Shown here one piece after another: positions 1 to 11,136 of a DNA stretch of 64,000 nt. Below the pieces are notes generated by a model. That model was given only the letters and a program-made list of their open reading frames with translations, was not told the DNA's origin and made no database searches. How positions within the stretch are numbered: the first letter of the stretch is position 1; each line of letters opens with the position of its first letter. Made by a program: the position numbers and the translations under genes. This DNA is from Aquilaria yunnanensis (lineage: Eukaryota; Streptophyta; Magnoliopsida; Malvales; Thymelaeaceae): the NCBI GenBank assembly GCA_039654915.1, contig CM077593.1, positions 75,558,501 through 75,622,500 on the forward strand, written 5' to 3'.

Positions 1-105
1 GCAATTCAAGTTTTGGTTTAATCAAGCTAGCATGTATTCAAGTTCAAGTTGAATTATTTGAGTTTCTAAATATATATTTTTAAAAAAAATTTCTAACAAA
101 TAAAG

Positions 106-406
106 CTCCCTGCCTCCTATATTTTTTGCTTCATTTGACATTCCTGACTAGTTTCACTTGAAGTTATTTATATTATTGTTTGTTAAAAAATAAAAAATAT
201 ATATATTTAGAAACTATAGGCCTTGATTTATCATTCATATATAAAATTTTTTATTTATATATTAAAATTTTAAAAGTAAAAAATCATAAATTAATTACTG
301 AAATGTGAACAAAGAATTTGGGATAGATTGGGTAATATGAATAGATTCAATTCAAACTATTTGAAGAAAAATTAAATGTTTCAAAGAATATGGGACTCAA
401 AGAGTA
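106..406. mobile_element. Stowaway-like MITE (copy 1)
   Basis: About 300 bp with long imperfect terminal inverted repeats. The left end reads CTCCCTGCCTCC and the right end, reverse-complemented, TACTCTTTGAGTCCC; the similarity continues inward for about 70 bp (through ATTCAATTCAAACT on the right). TA follows the right arm. Termini of the CTCCCTCCGT type with TA targets are typical of Stowaway (Tc1/mariner-derived) MITEs. The left TA is not preserved. A related copy in the opposite orientation lies at 1207-1443, and about 140 bp of the two (182-325 against 1220-1363) are near-perfect inverted repeats of each other. Confidence 0.65.
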
Positions 407-589
407 CTATCATTTCTAAAATTTAATTATTTCTATCTCTCTATTACCGTTTCATAAATCATTTCCCATAACTTTCACTCATTTACTCTACAACACAAAA
501 TAGATCAACAAAATAGAAGAAACTCAGTCACATATGTTAAATCATAATATTTTTAAAGTCTTTGTCAACCATATATTTTTTGTTGATTT

Positions 590-810
590 AAGTTAAAATT
601 GGGTCTTGTTGGGTTTAGTATTTGGGTTATTTCAGGTTCAAGTCAGTTCGGGTTTTCTCGGGTTTCATTTGAATTGGGTTCGGATTCAAGTTAGGTTGAA
701 TATAGTCAAGTTTGAGTTGTTAATTTTTCTGGTCAAATCAGGTCCGGTGGGGCTTGGGCTCGAATGGGTCGGTCTAAGTCTTCGGGTCGGATCAAATTTT
801 TTCATCCCTA
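590..810. mobile_element. Right end of an Ac-like hAT element
   Basis: A degenerate run of GGGTT/GGGTC/TCAAG motifs ends at TTTTTTCATCCCTA. Reverse-complemented, that is TAGGGATGAAAAAA, the Ac-type hAT terminus. Degenerate GGGT/ACCC strings are common near the ends of plant hAT elements. No matching left end lies between the window start and here, so the left end may be outside the window, with the MITE at 106-406 inserted in it, or lost. The target-site duplication cannot be tested. The 128-residue reading frame across this stretch looks like a by-product of the repeats. Confidence 0.55.
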
Positions 811-1003
811 TATCCCCTAACCAAATGTCCTTCAAAAAACTTACATTCACTCCACTCCATAAGCCTTCTTATCGACTTACAAGAAGGAACAAGAAACTTC
901 TCAATAGCATTACCTATTTGAATAGTGTTACCTTACACAACCTAGCCCAAACCATAAATTTTAGACCTCCTAGTCCACCATCTAACAAATAACTACTCTA
1001 AAT

Positions 1004-1697
1004 TAAGGAAACAAATCGACTAAACTCCTTATTGAATAATTTGAGCTTAAGCTTAATTTTTTTTGTTATGGAATCAAGCCTAATGAGTCTCAAGCTTGAA
1101 CTTTAGATCCAACCATAGTTAAAATGCTTAACAAGTTGAGCTTCGGGCCCAATAATGTTTGGCTCAAACCCTTATTGTTTCTAACAATTCTAATATAAAA
1201 ACTAATACTCTCTTTGTCCTAAATTCTTTGAACCATTCACTTTTCAGTAAATTAATTTATGATTTTTTATTTTTAACATTTTGGTATATAAATAAAATAA
1301 TTTTATATATGAATGATAAATCAAGACCTATAGTTTCTAAATATATATTTTTTAATTTTTTACAACAAAAAATAATATGAATAAATTCAATTCAAACTAC
1401 TCTAAAAAGTCAAATCGAGCAAAGAAAGTGGGATGGAAGGAGTATAATATTATAATGCAATAATTATAAAAAATAATCCTTTCTTAAAAATCCTAATACA
1501 CTCTTTGAATTAAGCTTGAATCATGGATCGAGATTTACGCATATCGAATTACTGAGCCAAGCTTAAGCCCTTACAGGCTAAGCTTTAAGGCCTATTTCTT
1601 GAGCTCGTCGAACTAGAGCTCAACCATGAATAAAGTCATTTCGAGCCGAGCTATGGGCCTGGGGTCTTCGATCTTAGCCCAGCTCATGTCCACCCTA
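1004..1697. mobile_element. Non-autonomous hAT element with perfect 8-bp TSD
   Basis: A 694-bp element beginning TAAGGAAACAAATCGAC and ending GTCCACCCTA. It is flanked on both sides by the direct repeat CTCTAAAT (996-1003 and 1698-1705), the 8-bp duplication expected of hAT transposition. The interior is rich in degenerate AGCTTGAGCTC/CTCGAG motifs, as in the related 520-bp element at 18433-18952. A Stowaway-like MITE (1207-1443) lies inside. There is no coding sequence. The left terminus has diverged from its sibling (TAAGGTGGAAATGAGTC), so the duplication is the main support. Confidence 0.75.
1207..1443. mobile_element. Stowaway-like MITE (copy 2), nested in hAT
   Basis: About 237 bp running from TACTCTCTTTGTCC to the inverted GGGATGGAAGGAGTA, with inverted-repeat similarity continuing inward (TTCTTTGAACC against the inverse of GAGCAAAGAAA). 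The TA at each edge fits a Stowaway/mariner target. It is homologous, in opposite orientation, to the copy at 106-406. It lies inside the 694-bp hAT element, so it arrived later than that element. Confidence 0.7.
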
Positions 1698-1705
1698 CTC
1701 TAAAT

Positions 1706-2330
1706 AATCTCATGCCAAAGCAACCTTCTTCACCATGGAAACGCATAACTCTTTCCTTAGTAGCACTAGATTTTCACCTATGAAAGTACCCACACTAAGT
1801 CCAGCCACCTCATTTGCAGCTAACACCTTCTTTTAGGAAACCCAACTAATATTTCTACACACCCTTTTGCCGCTCCCACCCCCCTTCAAAAAAAGAAGGA
1901 TATGTGCAATTTTTCCAAGTGTTTTTTGATACTCATTGGGGCTTGAAAAGTGACAAGAAATAAAAGGGAATGCTAGGTAAAAAAAATTTCACAAGGGCCA
2001 GCCTCCCACCAGCTAATAAAAAGTTAGGTGTCAACAGCATCAACTCGACCATAAACTTTCAATAACTAATTTCCATCAGTCTACCTTTCTTATGTTTAGC
2101 CAAGAGGCAACCCTAAATATAAGAGGGGAGTTTTATCCGACAAACAATTTATTGTATCTGCTATAGCTTTCACTTCTTCTGTATCAATACCTATACAATA
2201 GAACCTTTTATATGATCGACAATTAGAATTTACTAATATAAAATGAAAGGTACAGGGTTCATCTTGGAGGAGAAAATGAAAAAATAAACACCCAAAATCC
2301 AACAATCAAACTCTTGCAATGGAACCCAGA
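1706..2330 (-). pseudogene. L1-type LINE reverse transcriptase remnant
   Basis: Read on the minus strand from about 2305, the translation includes a stretch like the late RT region of plant L1 elements: an Ile-Ala-Asp-Thr-Ile-Asn-Cys block followed by TPLLYLGLPLG (the family's YLGLPLG motif). After a break comes MSIKKHLEKLHISFFF, like the segment just before the FLW motif. Several stops and frameshifts interrupt it. The left edge abuts the hAT duplication at 1705. It is a dead fragment with no functional product, and the family call rests mainly on the YLGLPLG block. Confidence 0.55.
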
Positions 2331-4800
2331 ATAGCTTTAGCCCATAGAAATAAGCCACCCTTAAACTAAAAAAAAGATGGAGTGTGCATAAAGAACCCCA
2401 TAAAAGTTATTAAACAACCTTATCTAAGGGGAAATAAAACACTAGGTGGCTCTTTTTCACCAATGATTTTCTTGGGATATAGGAATCAGCCCCCTATTAG
2501 AGTCCATATTCTCCTTACCATAACATCTTTTCCTATTGACATAATTTATGATGTTGTCTAATCTGTTTAGTTCTTGGATTGACAGCATCTTTTTTTTTTT
2601 TTCACAACTTGCTTGCTTTGTAATGAACCATTGAATGACTATCTTTTCCAATAAAAACCCCTAAACAAATTTTGTAGCTAAGCCTTCAAACTCTTCACAA
2701 AAAACCCTATTAGTTTGCACTCACTTTAAAAAAATTTATTAGCTTAAGTAAATGAACCCAATTGTCTAATATCCCTACCATTACCATCATAAATACAATC
2801 ACCCAAATGAATTACACTTAAAGGAACACCTCATTCCTAACTTCCAAGCATACATGTAGCTTTTTCGTATACACTGGATCAGTAATAAATGTGGATCAAA
2901 CCACCAATTGAAGATCCTCTTTGTCTTAAAAACCACTAGCCAAAGTATGAGAACTTGCTAAAGTCAGTTGATCATGCCATTCTTCTAACAACTTGTGTTC
3001 AACCCCTGATTAAAGTTCTTTTGGAGTTTCATAGCCTGCTACTGGAATATAAAATACCTTTTTTGCATCCAAATCCTTGCTACTAATGCCTTTCATTACA
3101 ATCGATTTAGAATTCCATTTGGAAGCCTAATTTCAACCCCAATTACATTATTAGAAAAACCTTTGGAAGGAATTGAACTTGAGGCCCTAAATGTTTTTGT
3201 ACTCTTGACCCTTGTTGGCCTAGTTTTTTGGCCAGAATCATTAATACTCCCATCAGAGGCCTAAACCCTTTAAACTTATTGCTTTGTTGTTCCCTTCACT
3301 AGCCCTACATTTGTTGTCGTCAGATTGCACCTCTTAGTTAAGCTTTTTATGGCAGCAACTGTGATTCCCAGCACTAATCTATAGCATGGGCATTTTGCCT
3401 ACATCACATCCCCAATGAACTTAATCCGTCATATGTAGATTCCTTTGAATTTATACAACCCCAAATTTTCTTGGTTAGATTGGCCATGATGCACCTAAGA
3501 TTCCACAACCCTTTCACTTAACTGCCTTCTAGAAAAAAACTCCTCTTCCCCTGGCTCCTCTTAAGACTATTAATTCTAAAATTGCTTGCTTTTTTCTATT
3601 TTCTACCCCTTTTAACCAAAAATTTATCACAGATTTCGAGCCACCACTTGATTTCTACTTTGTCCAAAAGAATTGATGCTCTACTACATTTACTGATCTC
3701 ATTAATTTGTAACACTTCATTTCCCCCATACTTTATGATAGAGGCAAAGAATTGCTTTTGCTTAATATCCAAATGACAAACACCATCCGTAATGAAAACA
3801 TAACCCTTGACCTAATCTAAGACCATACGAAGAACACACAGGGAGTTGAATGATTAGGAACCAGCCTAAAGCTGAATTTGACCAGAATAAGGAGAATTAC
3901 TGAAGGAATCAAAGAGTTGGAATTTGATTTTGATTTTTCAAATTGAAGCAAGAGCTTATTTCTTTAGAAAATGTTAAGTTATGACTTTAGTAATCCAACA
4001 AAAAGATATCGATACCATGCAACCAAATTCTACTCATATTTACTTTAGGCCAGAAGCAAGCTAAAAGTGCTTAAGGATATTGTTTGAATTAGAGAAATCT
4101 TGCTCAGACCATTCACCTAAGAATGATGTGTCATTTGTGTACTACAAGTGTGAAACAGATAGTCTTTCTTCTCCCACGGCAATACTCTTAAACAGGTTTC
4201 TATCCAATGCATCATACGTCATACATTTAAAAATTATTCCACCAATAAAAATATGAAAGCTGATAAAGGATCACTTTTTCAAATACCTTACTCCAACATA
4301 AATTCTAATATAGGACTTTCATTTACAAGAACTAATACTAAGATAGTTGAAAGATGAATGTTGATCCACTTCCTTCAACACTCTCTAAATTGCATTTGTA
4401 TCACAACTCAACCAAGGAAGTTCTAATTGATGTAGCCAAATACCTTTTTAAAATCCACTTTAAACAACATAGCCCTATTTTTTTTTTTTTTTTTGTATCA
4501 AGACCACTGTCTTCATGGGTTCTAAGCAATGTGATCAAAACTAAGATTCTATTTATAATCATTTTTTTCATTCAAGTTGTAGGATCAAATCAAATGATAA
4601 GCTTTTACAAAAGAAGAAAGATTGATTATGTGAGAAATTAAATCACTACAAGGTACAACTAGAAAAATGATAGAGCTTTCAGGCTCTATCTATTGCTTGG
4701 AGAGGCTAAAAGGACATTGAATGTGCCAGTCACACAAACCATTAACACTAGTAAGGAGTAATAGAAAAGTGGTAGACATTTAGTGTAGAATAGCTCAGTT
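2331..4800. other. Decayed sequence, possibly the rest of the LINE
   Basis: No intact gene. Minus-strand translation gives many short frames, some with a flavour of LINE ORF1 or endonuclease, but I found no decisive motif. Short T runs occur at 2588-2602 and 4480-4493. It is most simply the upstream, decayed portion of the minus-strand LINE whose RT motif lies at 2096-2305. A weakly tRNA-like string (TAGCTCAGTTGCT) near 4790 is not a gene. Confidence 0.3.
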
Positions 4801-6636
4801 GCTCAAGTTATAAAGTCTCGTTGAATGAGCGACTCAAGGAGTCAGTCCTTCGCATAGGTAGCTGACAATCAATCACTTCATTTTCTAGGTTTTTAAAACA
4901 TTAAGGCAGAGATATAAAGTTAAAATAAAATTAACTATTTTAATTATTTAAATTGGTTTGATAATTTAGTGAAGCCTAAAAATTGAAGTGAAAATGACAA
5001 ATTGTTAATATAAAAGTTAATTTAATACAATGAAATTAAGCAAAACAAAACAAATAAACACCTAAATAAAGATAAAAAAATCAATGTAGGCATCGGTGTC
5101 TTAACTGCCTGAGCCTCACTGTGATCAATTAGAGCACCCTAGTCACTTGGGATCCTCTTCGTGTTAGGTACCTAACTCCTAAGTTGAGTCTAGTCATCAG
5201 GCAAGCACAACATATTAGGAATACAATTTGGCTACTGTTGCTGCATTATGTCTGATCCTAGTGGTAGTTTACTCAATCTTGGGTAAGGCTAATAAAATGT
5301 CGGTTGAGCCTACTACTAGAAAACTGTCCTTTTATTCGGTCCAGTTGATACTAGTGAATGTTGATAAAATGGCAGCTGAGATTGCTGCTAGGATCCCATC
5401 ATCCATAGATAAGGTCCAAGATGGATTAGGATATGGGATACCTACATCCTCGAGTAAGGTCCAAATAATAGAGGAAAAGATCTTAGTGGCACTAGGTAGT
5501 AGCCATATGGCACGGGATAAGATCCTTTTTCTCCCAACCCTCTAGTTACATAGTTAGAATCAATACATATGGGCATGTTCCCATGAACTGTCATTGGATT
5601 GACCATCTTAGTGAAGACACCCATTGTATTAGGGCTAGATTGCGAACATCTGCATGAACACTTCAAACCCTGCATCTTTTCATTCATCTTATTTTGTTCA
5701 GCTCACTAAGTTGTTACCTCCTCCTCAATAACGATGAGCTTTGCCCGAAATTCAACGTTCTCTTGATGCGGCTAATTAATATAGTCATCCTCATACCTCT
5801 AACACTTTTATATGGTTATTGTAAATGAATGTTAAAGGTTCAAAGGAGTACCCTTAATCGTGCACAATAGAAACAGTCAAAGGAAGCCAACATATGTGGG
5901 GCCTTTGTTTGCACTTCCTTATGGGCCCATACTCTTAACAAAAGACGTGATGCTTTAATGCATATGGCTCATACTTACATACAAACTCTGCCTCATACCT
6001 AGCCAAAGTAGAAAATGTAAAAAAAATTTAGATTAACAACATATTAGTTTACATATTTTGTTACTTCTAGCTGCATAAACCTAATCTTGAGAAAAGCTCT
6101 AGCCTGATCCATGGCCTTTCAACATCCACTGGACAAAATCACTAAATATGGGAGGTTGGCTATCGTTTGTCTGTTCCACAAAATAAGTAGTCAAAATTGT
6201 TAAAAATGCAATATTAGAAAAATAATACGTTGGATAAATTGATAATTTTACCATCTTATCATTAACTATATGTTTTTTCTGGCTACCTAAAGAATGTTTT
6301 TATGGTTCAGTAGCCTTGGGTTAGTCCTTGCCTACCTATATGTTTATTAAATTTTATGAGTAAAACATAAAAATTATTTTTTGGTAGACTGTAAAGTAAC
6401 AAGTTCAAGTAAAATGAATGTTCTTTACCTTATTCTTGCTCATGACTTAACTCATGTGCTAGAATTTATTTGAGTTCCAATGGTTGATCAAATTTTGAAA
6501 TGGTCAAGAAAAATATAATTTGGATAGTAAGGAAGAAGGTGATTGTAGTCCCTATCTAGCAAGAACTTGTTAAAGTACTTCTCAATGATAGTTGTCATCA
6601 AATTGTTCAGCATGTACCTATAGCAGCTACAAAAGT
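4801..6636. other. Unassigned intergenic sequence
   Basis: No convincing gene. A 105-codon plus frame at 5228-5545 and an 81-codon minus frame at 5442-5687 overlap on opposite strands, and neither contains a family motif I recognise. On the minus strand around 5890-6000 a short run of readable codons appears between stops. I regard the stretch as decayed transposon or plain intergenic DNA. Confidence 0.3.
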
Positions 6637-7905
6637 TGTCTAAGTACTTCCCCTAAGGTTGGATGCAAAGGTAAGTAAATCCAAAGTTATTTACCTCAAA
6701 TTAGTTTCTTGTTAAGCAAGAAAGAGAAGCTAATTAAAGTAAAGTAGAGTTTCTTAGTGTGATTTGGCACCCAAAAGTCAAAAGGGCAAAATGGTAGTTT
6801 TGACCTGAGTGAGTGGTATGATTGCAACTTTGATGGAATTAGAGTCATTTAAGGATTTTTTTGCTAAATAAGCTAAGGCCATAAGTTATTTTAGCTATTA
6901 GAATCAAAATTTTAAGAAAAAGCACAGAAATAGCATCAAGTGTTTAAATGAGCCATTTATGCGTTTAAGTGGCTTAAGTGTCTAAAAGCTTAGCATGGGG
7001 AGTATAAAAAAATTCTTTAGGACCAAAGAGGGATTGTCTGTGGTGTGAGTCTAGTGAACAAAGTGAAACAAAAGTAAGCTTGAGGGCCAAGAAGGAAGAA
7101 AACAAGAAGCAGGCTTTAGTGAAGTTGGTAGGATATTTTCTGGCAAAAGATTATCATCATTCTCATCTTTACCAATTTCAAATTTCATCGCTCTCTCTCC
7201 CCAACAGCTTGTCTGCTACTAACCTCTCTAATCCTACAAATTTCTAGCAAAATTAAAGGTACCAAGGAGAAATCAAGAAGTCTTTAGCTCATCCTTGGTG
7301 CATTAGCTTCATTTGTGGTCTTTGTTTGCTTGTTTTGGGCATAAACTATAAGGTAAGCTTCTTGGTTTGAAATAAGTTGGTTCTAAGCATGTCAAGTAGC
7401 TAAAAATGGTCTTGATTTCATGTTCTTGGTGCCATATTAGGTTAGTTTTAGGTCTAGAACTCAAGAAAGTTAAGTTGAGCTCAAGCATGCTAGTTGGTGT
7501 TTGTAGCTTGTTCTTTCTTTGTGCTGGGTTTGCAATAAAGGTTCAAGTTAATTTAGCTTCAACAATGGGTAGAAGTTTAGTATTACATGTGGGAATGAAG
7601 TAGAAACAAGAACTATTTAAATTGGCTTTAGAGATTGAAAAGTTTAGCAAGTGCAAGATAGCACAAGAGCACAAAGTGCTGGACATAGCATTGTAGATGC
7701 GCCACTAATGGTGAGGATCCGTTGCCAAGGGTGCTTGAGAAAACCAAGGAGTTGTTGCTTTTGGTGACGCCCTTGGTGCCACATTGCCAAGGCCCAAGCC
7801 CCGTAAACTTGAGAGAGAGGAAGAGGTCTGCTAACCATAATGGGAGAAGTTGCCATGGCCTTCTGAAGTCAACGTCATCATTTTCGTGGTCTATGTCTTG
7901 GTGAT
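6637..7905 (+). mobile_element. Truncated copy of a long LTR family (copy A)
   Basis: This matches the first half of the solo LTR at 22733-25388 in the same orientation. Shared blocks include the start (TGT...CTCCTA-like followed by AGGTAAGTAAATCC), AAGGGCAAAATGGTA, the run through GGACCAA, and a segment of repeated GGTGACGCC/TTGCCAAGG motifs that corresponds to the GGCGACG-rich part of the other copy. Similarity stops at about 7905, where AAAATTAACACAAAA-type simple sequence begins, so the 3' half is missing. The 60-70-codon frames inside (for example 7406-7603) have homologues only in this LTR family and are not genes. Confidence 0.65.
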
Positions 7906-8100
7906 CACAAAATTAACACAAAAGTAAATCAACAAACACTAAATCAACACTAACTACAATAAAATTAACACAAAATTAAAACAATTAAAACTATATATAT
8001 ATATATATATATATATATTGTATGTATGTATACTAAAGCATTTATATAAATACACACACACGCACACACACACACACACAAAATTATTTTAATAAAATTT
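7906..8100. repeat. Microsatellite cluster (TA)n, (GTAT)n, (CA)n
   Basis: Low-complexity DNA: an AACACAAAATTAA-type run, then (TA)n at about 7993-8018, TGTATGTATGTATAC, and (CA)n with one CG interruption at about 8052-8081. The 104-codon minus frame over it (7965-8279) is largely translated microsatellite (Tyr-Ile, Val-Cys runs). Confidence 0.85.
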
Positions 8101-8199
8101 AACAAGGATGCATTAATGTCTAACATTTTACACAAGACTATATATAGTTGGCATGTAAAATATATTAGCAATGTTATAATGCCTAAATTTGTCAACAAA

Positions 8200-8990
8200 C
8201 AAATTTTCTTCATCGAACAATAACCCATTTCCAACATTGCCACCTTTAGGAATTTCGGGTTGATTAGTGTGATCGACAACTATAAAAGTTGTGTCTGGCT
8301 ATGGAAGAACTTCTCCACTAGTGTTAAGGTCAACCAACATAACACCTACTTCAACACTTGCAAATTCAGTCAATAGAACTTCATGTTGCATTTGGGGTTG
8401 CTCGTATGATTCATCTTCTTCAATTGTTGGCAGGCCACTAAAGTTTGGATTGTTTGTCGCTTAATCGATGGTGTCAAAGTTAATGAAAGCACGTGGTTTC
8501 ACCTTGATTACTGCCTATCAATATTGTAATAAAGTATATGGGTATTGATAATAATACACTCGTATCACTTGGCTGGTAAGGATGAAATATTCAAGGTACA
8601 CTCAATCTTGATCTCCACTTGACATCGATAATTCCAAATGATTAGTGTGTTCGAACTCCATGGGTTGGATCGAGCCACATATGTTTAAAAACTATGACAA
8701 AGTTGGGGATGCTTGCAAAATACTATAGTTTAATGATTTCTTCTATCAATCCATAAAAATGAAACCTTTTAGATCCCCTATTGTCAACCTTAACACAAAC
8801 ACCCTAATTGGTGGTCGACTTTGTGGACCCATAAGTCTAGCATTCATCTGTTCGACATGTACTTGAATATAGTGGATTGTGAAAGAATTAAGCAAGTCAT
8901 TCATTTAACCTGTTTGGATGGATTTCACCCTACAAGTACAAAATATGTTCATGGTAAGTAAATTTCTCTAAATTCCTAAACCCAATGACA
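8200..8990 (-). pseudogene. CACTA transposon remnant, DUF4216-like region
   Basis: Minus-strand translation of about 8450-8800 gives, with frame changes and stops, a FHFYG-x-IEEII-like segment, then FKHMWLDPTHG and a FGIIDVKWRS-like block. This is the motif order of DUF4216, a domain downstream of TNP2 transposase in CACTA/En-Spm elements (YYG..EEI, FKC.WFDPT, GI.DVN). The better-preserved CACTA element has the same domain at 35884-36582. Flanking sequence up to about 9300 may belong to the same decayed element. I found no termini. Confidence 0.45.
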
Positions 8991-11128
8991 TATATAGTGG
9001 AAAAAACATATGTATTCCCAAAACCATCACACAAAATGTTGCACATGTAATTCTTCCATTTCTCTTGTCATTGCATTGAGAAAACTTTTGTTGAATGACA
9101 TTGTAAATAACCCTACGTATGTATACATGCAAAGGTTAGTAAGAGGCAATGTCAAACCATTGGAAAAACCACAAGCACAAATTGAAATACTAATCGGAAA
9201 TATGGATCAACTTCTTCACAAATTTGTAGGATGTAGATATGCACTTGATGTAATTCATCTTCATCTAGCACCCTTCAGGAACCACGAGCTAGAAGCTTCA
9301 GTTTTTGTTGTTCAGAGGAATTGTAGCCTTAGGCTCAGTTGAACAGTAATTCATGTCATTGTTTTATGGGGCATGATTGAGTCTAGTGAATGCATTAGGC
9401 TCAAACATAATAGTTTATCCAAAAGCCCATATTGAGACTAATGCATTCAACTTCATTTTGATCACGATAGCATCTATTTCAACATTGTTGATATGGACAT
9501 TTTATCAGTTTTGTCATATTACTACATATAGTTCTTATAAAATTTTCTACACTACTATGAAATCTGGGTTCATGTATCCATCTTTCATTAATCACTTGCA
9601 CATCCATTCATGTTCCTCTACCATGCTTAAATTTCCTATGAGTGAATTTACATATATTCAATTACAAGGAACAAGTATTACAAACCAACAACATTCGAAT
9701 TGTCATTTCAACAAATTTGATAAATTGTAAGTGTCCACCAATACCCTAAATCCTATAGGAAATGATCCTTTGACTCATACTTTTACATTATCATTTATCT
9801 TAATAACGTAAAAAAAATATTTTAGAAGCATTTCACCTTAGTTTCTTGGAAAGCACTGTTTCTTTAAGTTAGAAATCTCAAATCCAGCTTCCGAGAAACA
9901 AGAATTAATATAACCAAATTTCAGTCACCCTTAAGATAAATCACAAACAACAAAGTGCTATCCAAATTCTTTTCACTCGTGAATTGCAGATCCTTGTAGT
10001 TGCCCTATATACATGCTATTTTTCATTAGATCAAAAACCATTGATAGGCACTCCACAGTTTAACTATATGAATATGTACATAAACCAATCAATCTCAAAG
10101 TAAGATAACTATCATTTAATACAAATAAATGAACTCAAATAAAATTTACCTCTATAATCAAACGATTTGTTTTTTAGAGGAAAAAATATAAGCAAAACAG
10201 CATAAACTGGTGATTGTGGAGGGGAGATCTAGGATGGAGTTTGGGGTTTGCATAGCTCAACAATGGAAAAATGAGATGCACAATGTGGTTTTCTGTTGTT
10301 AGGGCGACAGAAAAGTAACTAAACATTAGGTAACGACAAACAATCAACTGCACTTAAAAATTTTAAAAATTGGAGCAACTAAGGGGCAATTACTTGGATG
10401 GCAAATGAAGTTTTTTAGTCACCTTTCAATTGGTCCTGTAGTAAGCCTCATGACAAACTCTCCTTGGTGATAGAAATTTAGTTGTTCATCTCTGTCACTT
10501 CGGGAACTTCTCTAGCTGTGAATGTGAAAAGAGAAGCAGTTTAGTGGTCATTTGGAGAAAAAATTTTAATATAAGATGTGTTTATGTTTTATGCATAGTT
10601 TGATTGCATAAGGGCCTAAATGTAAAAATGTCAAAAGTTTGGATTCTTAGAAAGAGAGGTTGTTATTCAATTAGCTATTTTTTTGTTGTGGTTGGAAAAT
10701 TTTATTGTGTCAGATTTTAAAATTAGCAAGGAAAAAAATTTGGCAATTGTTAAGAGGATAAGCTGTAAGTTTTTCTAGAATTTTAAGGCCATTTTGTTTC
10801 CATCGGATTTAATGCATTATTTTACATTATTTTTTATGTGCAATAATTATTTATCGCAATTATCAGCTGGTTAAGATCTTACCTTTAAGAAGCCCAAAAC
10901 ACAAATATTGTTTGATTAATTTCTTAATTTATGTGACATAGAAGTTAAAAAATTAAAAAAATTCTTTTAAAAACTTTTATAAAATTGCTTTTTAAACTTC
11001 TTAGAGTGTAGAACTTCAATAAATCATTAATTTAAATAAAAAATTATTTTATATAAAAATTATGTGCAATAATATATTAAATTTAATTTTAAACGAATTC
11101 ACGCGGTCGCATACTTCTGGTTCTACCC
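8991..11128. other. Unassigned intergenic sequence
   Basis: No recognisable gene. Plus-strand frames at 9010-9342 and 9377-9730 are composition-driven and match nothing I know. On the minus strand, sequence up to about 9300 may continue the CACTA remnant. From about 10800 to 11095 it is plain AT-rich DNA flanking the hAT insertion at 11137. Confidence 0.3.
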
Positions 11129-11136
11129 CTCACGTG

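Noticed and set aside
590..810. GGGTT-rich tract as interstitial telomere sequence
   Set aside because: It lacks TTTAGGG periodicity, is degenerate, and ends in the Ac-type terminus TAGGGATGAAAA (inverted).
4780..4870. tRNA gene or tRNA-derived SINE around TAGCTCAGTTGCT
   Set aside because: Only an A-box-like string; no B-box at the right distance and no cloverleaf.
7965..8279. 104-codon minus-strand frame
   Set aside because: Largely translated (TA)n, (GTAT)n and (CA)n microsatellites.
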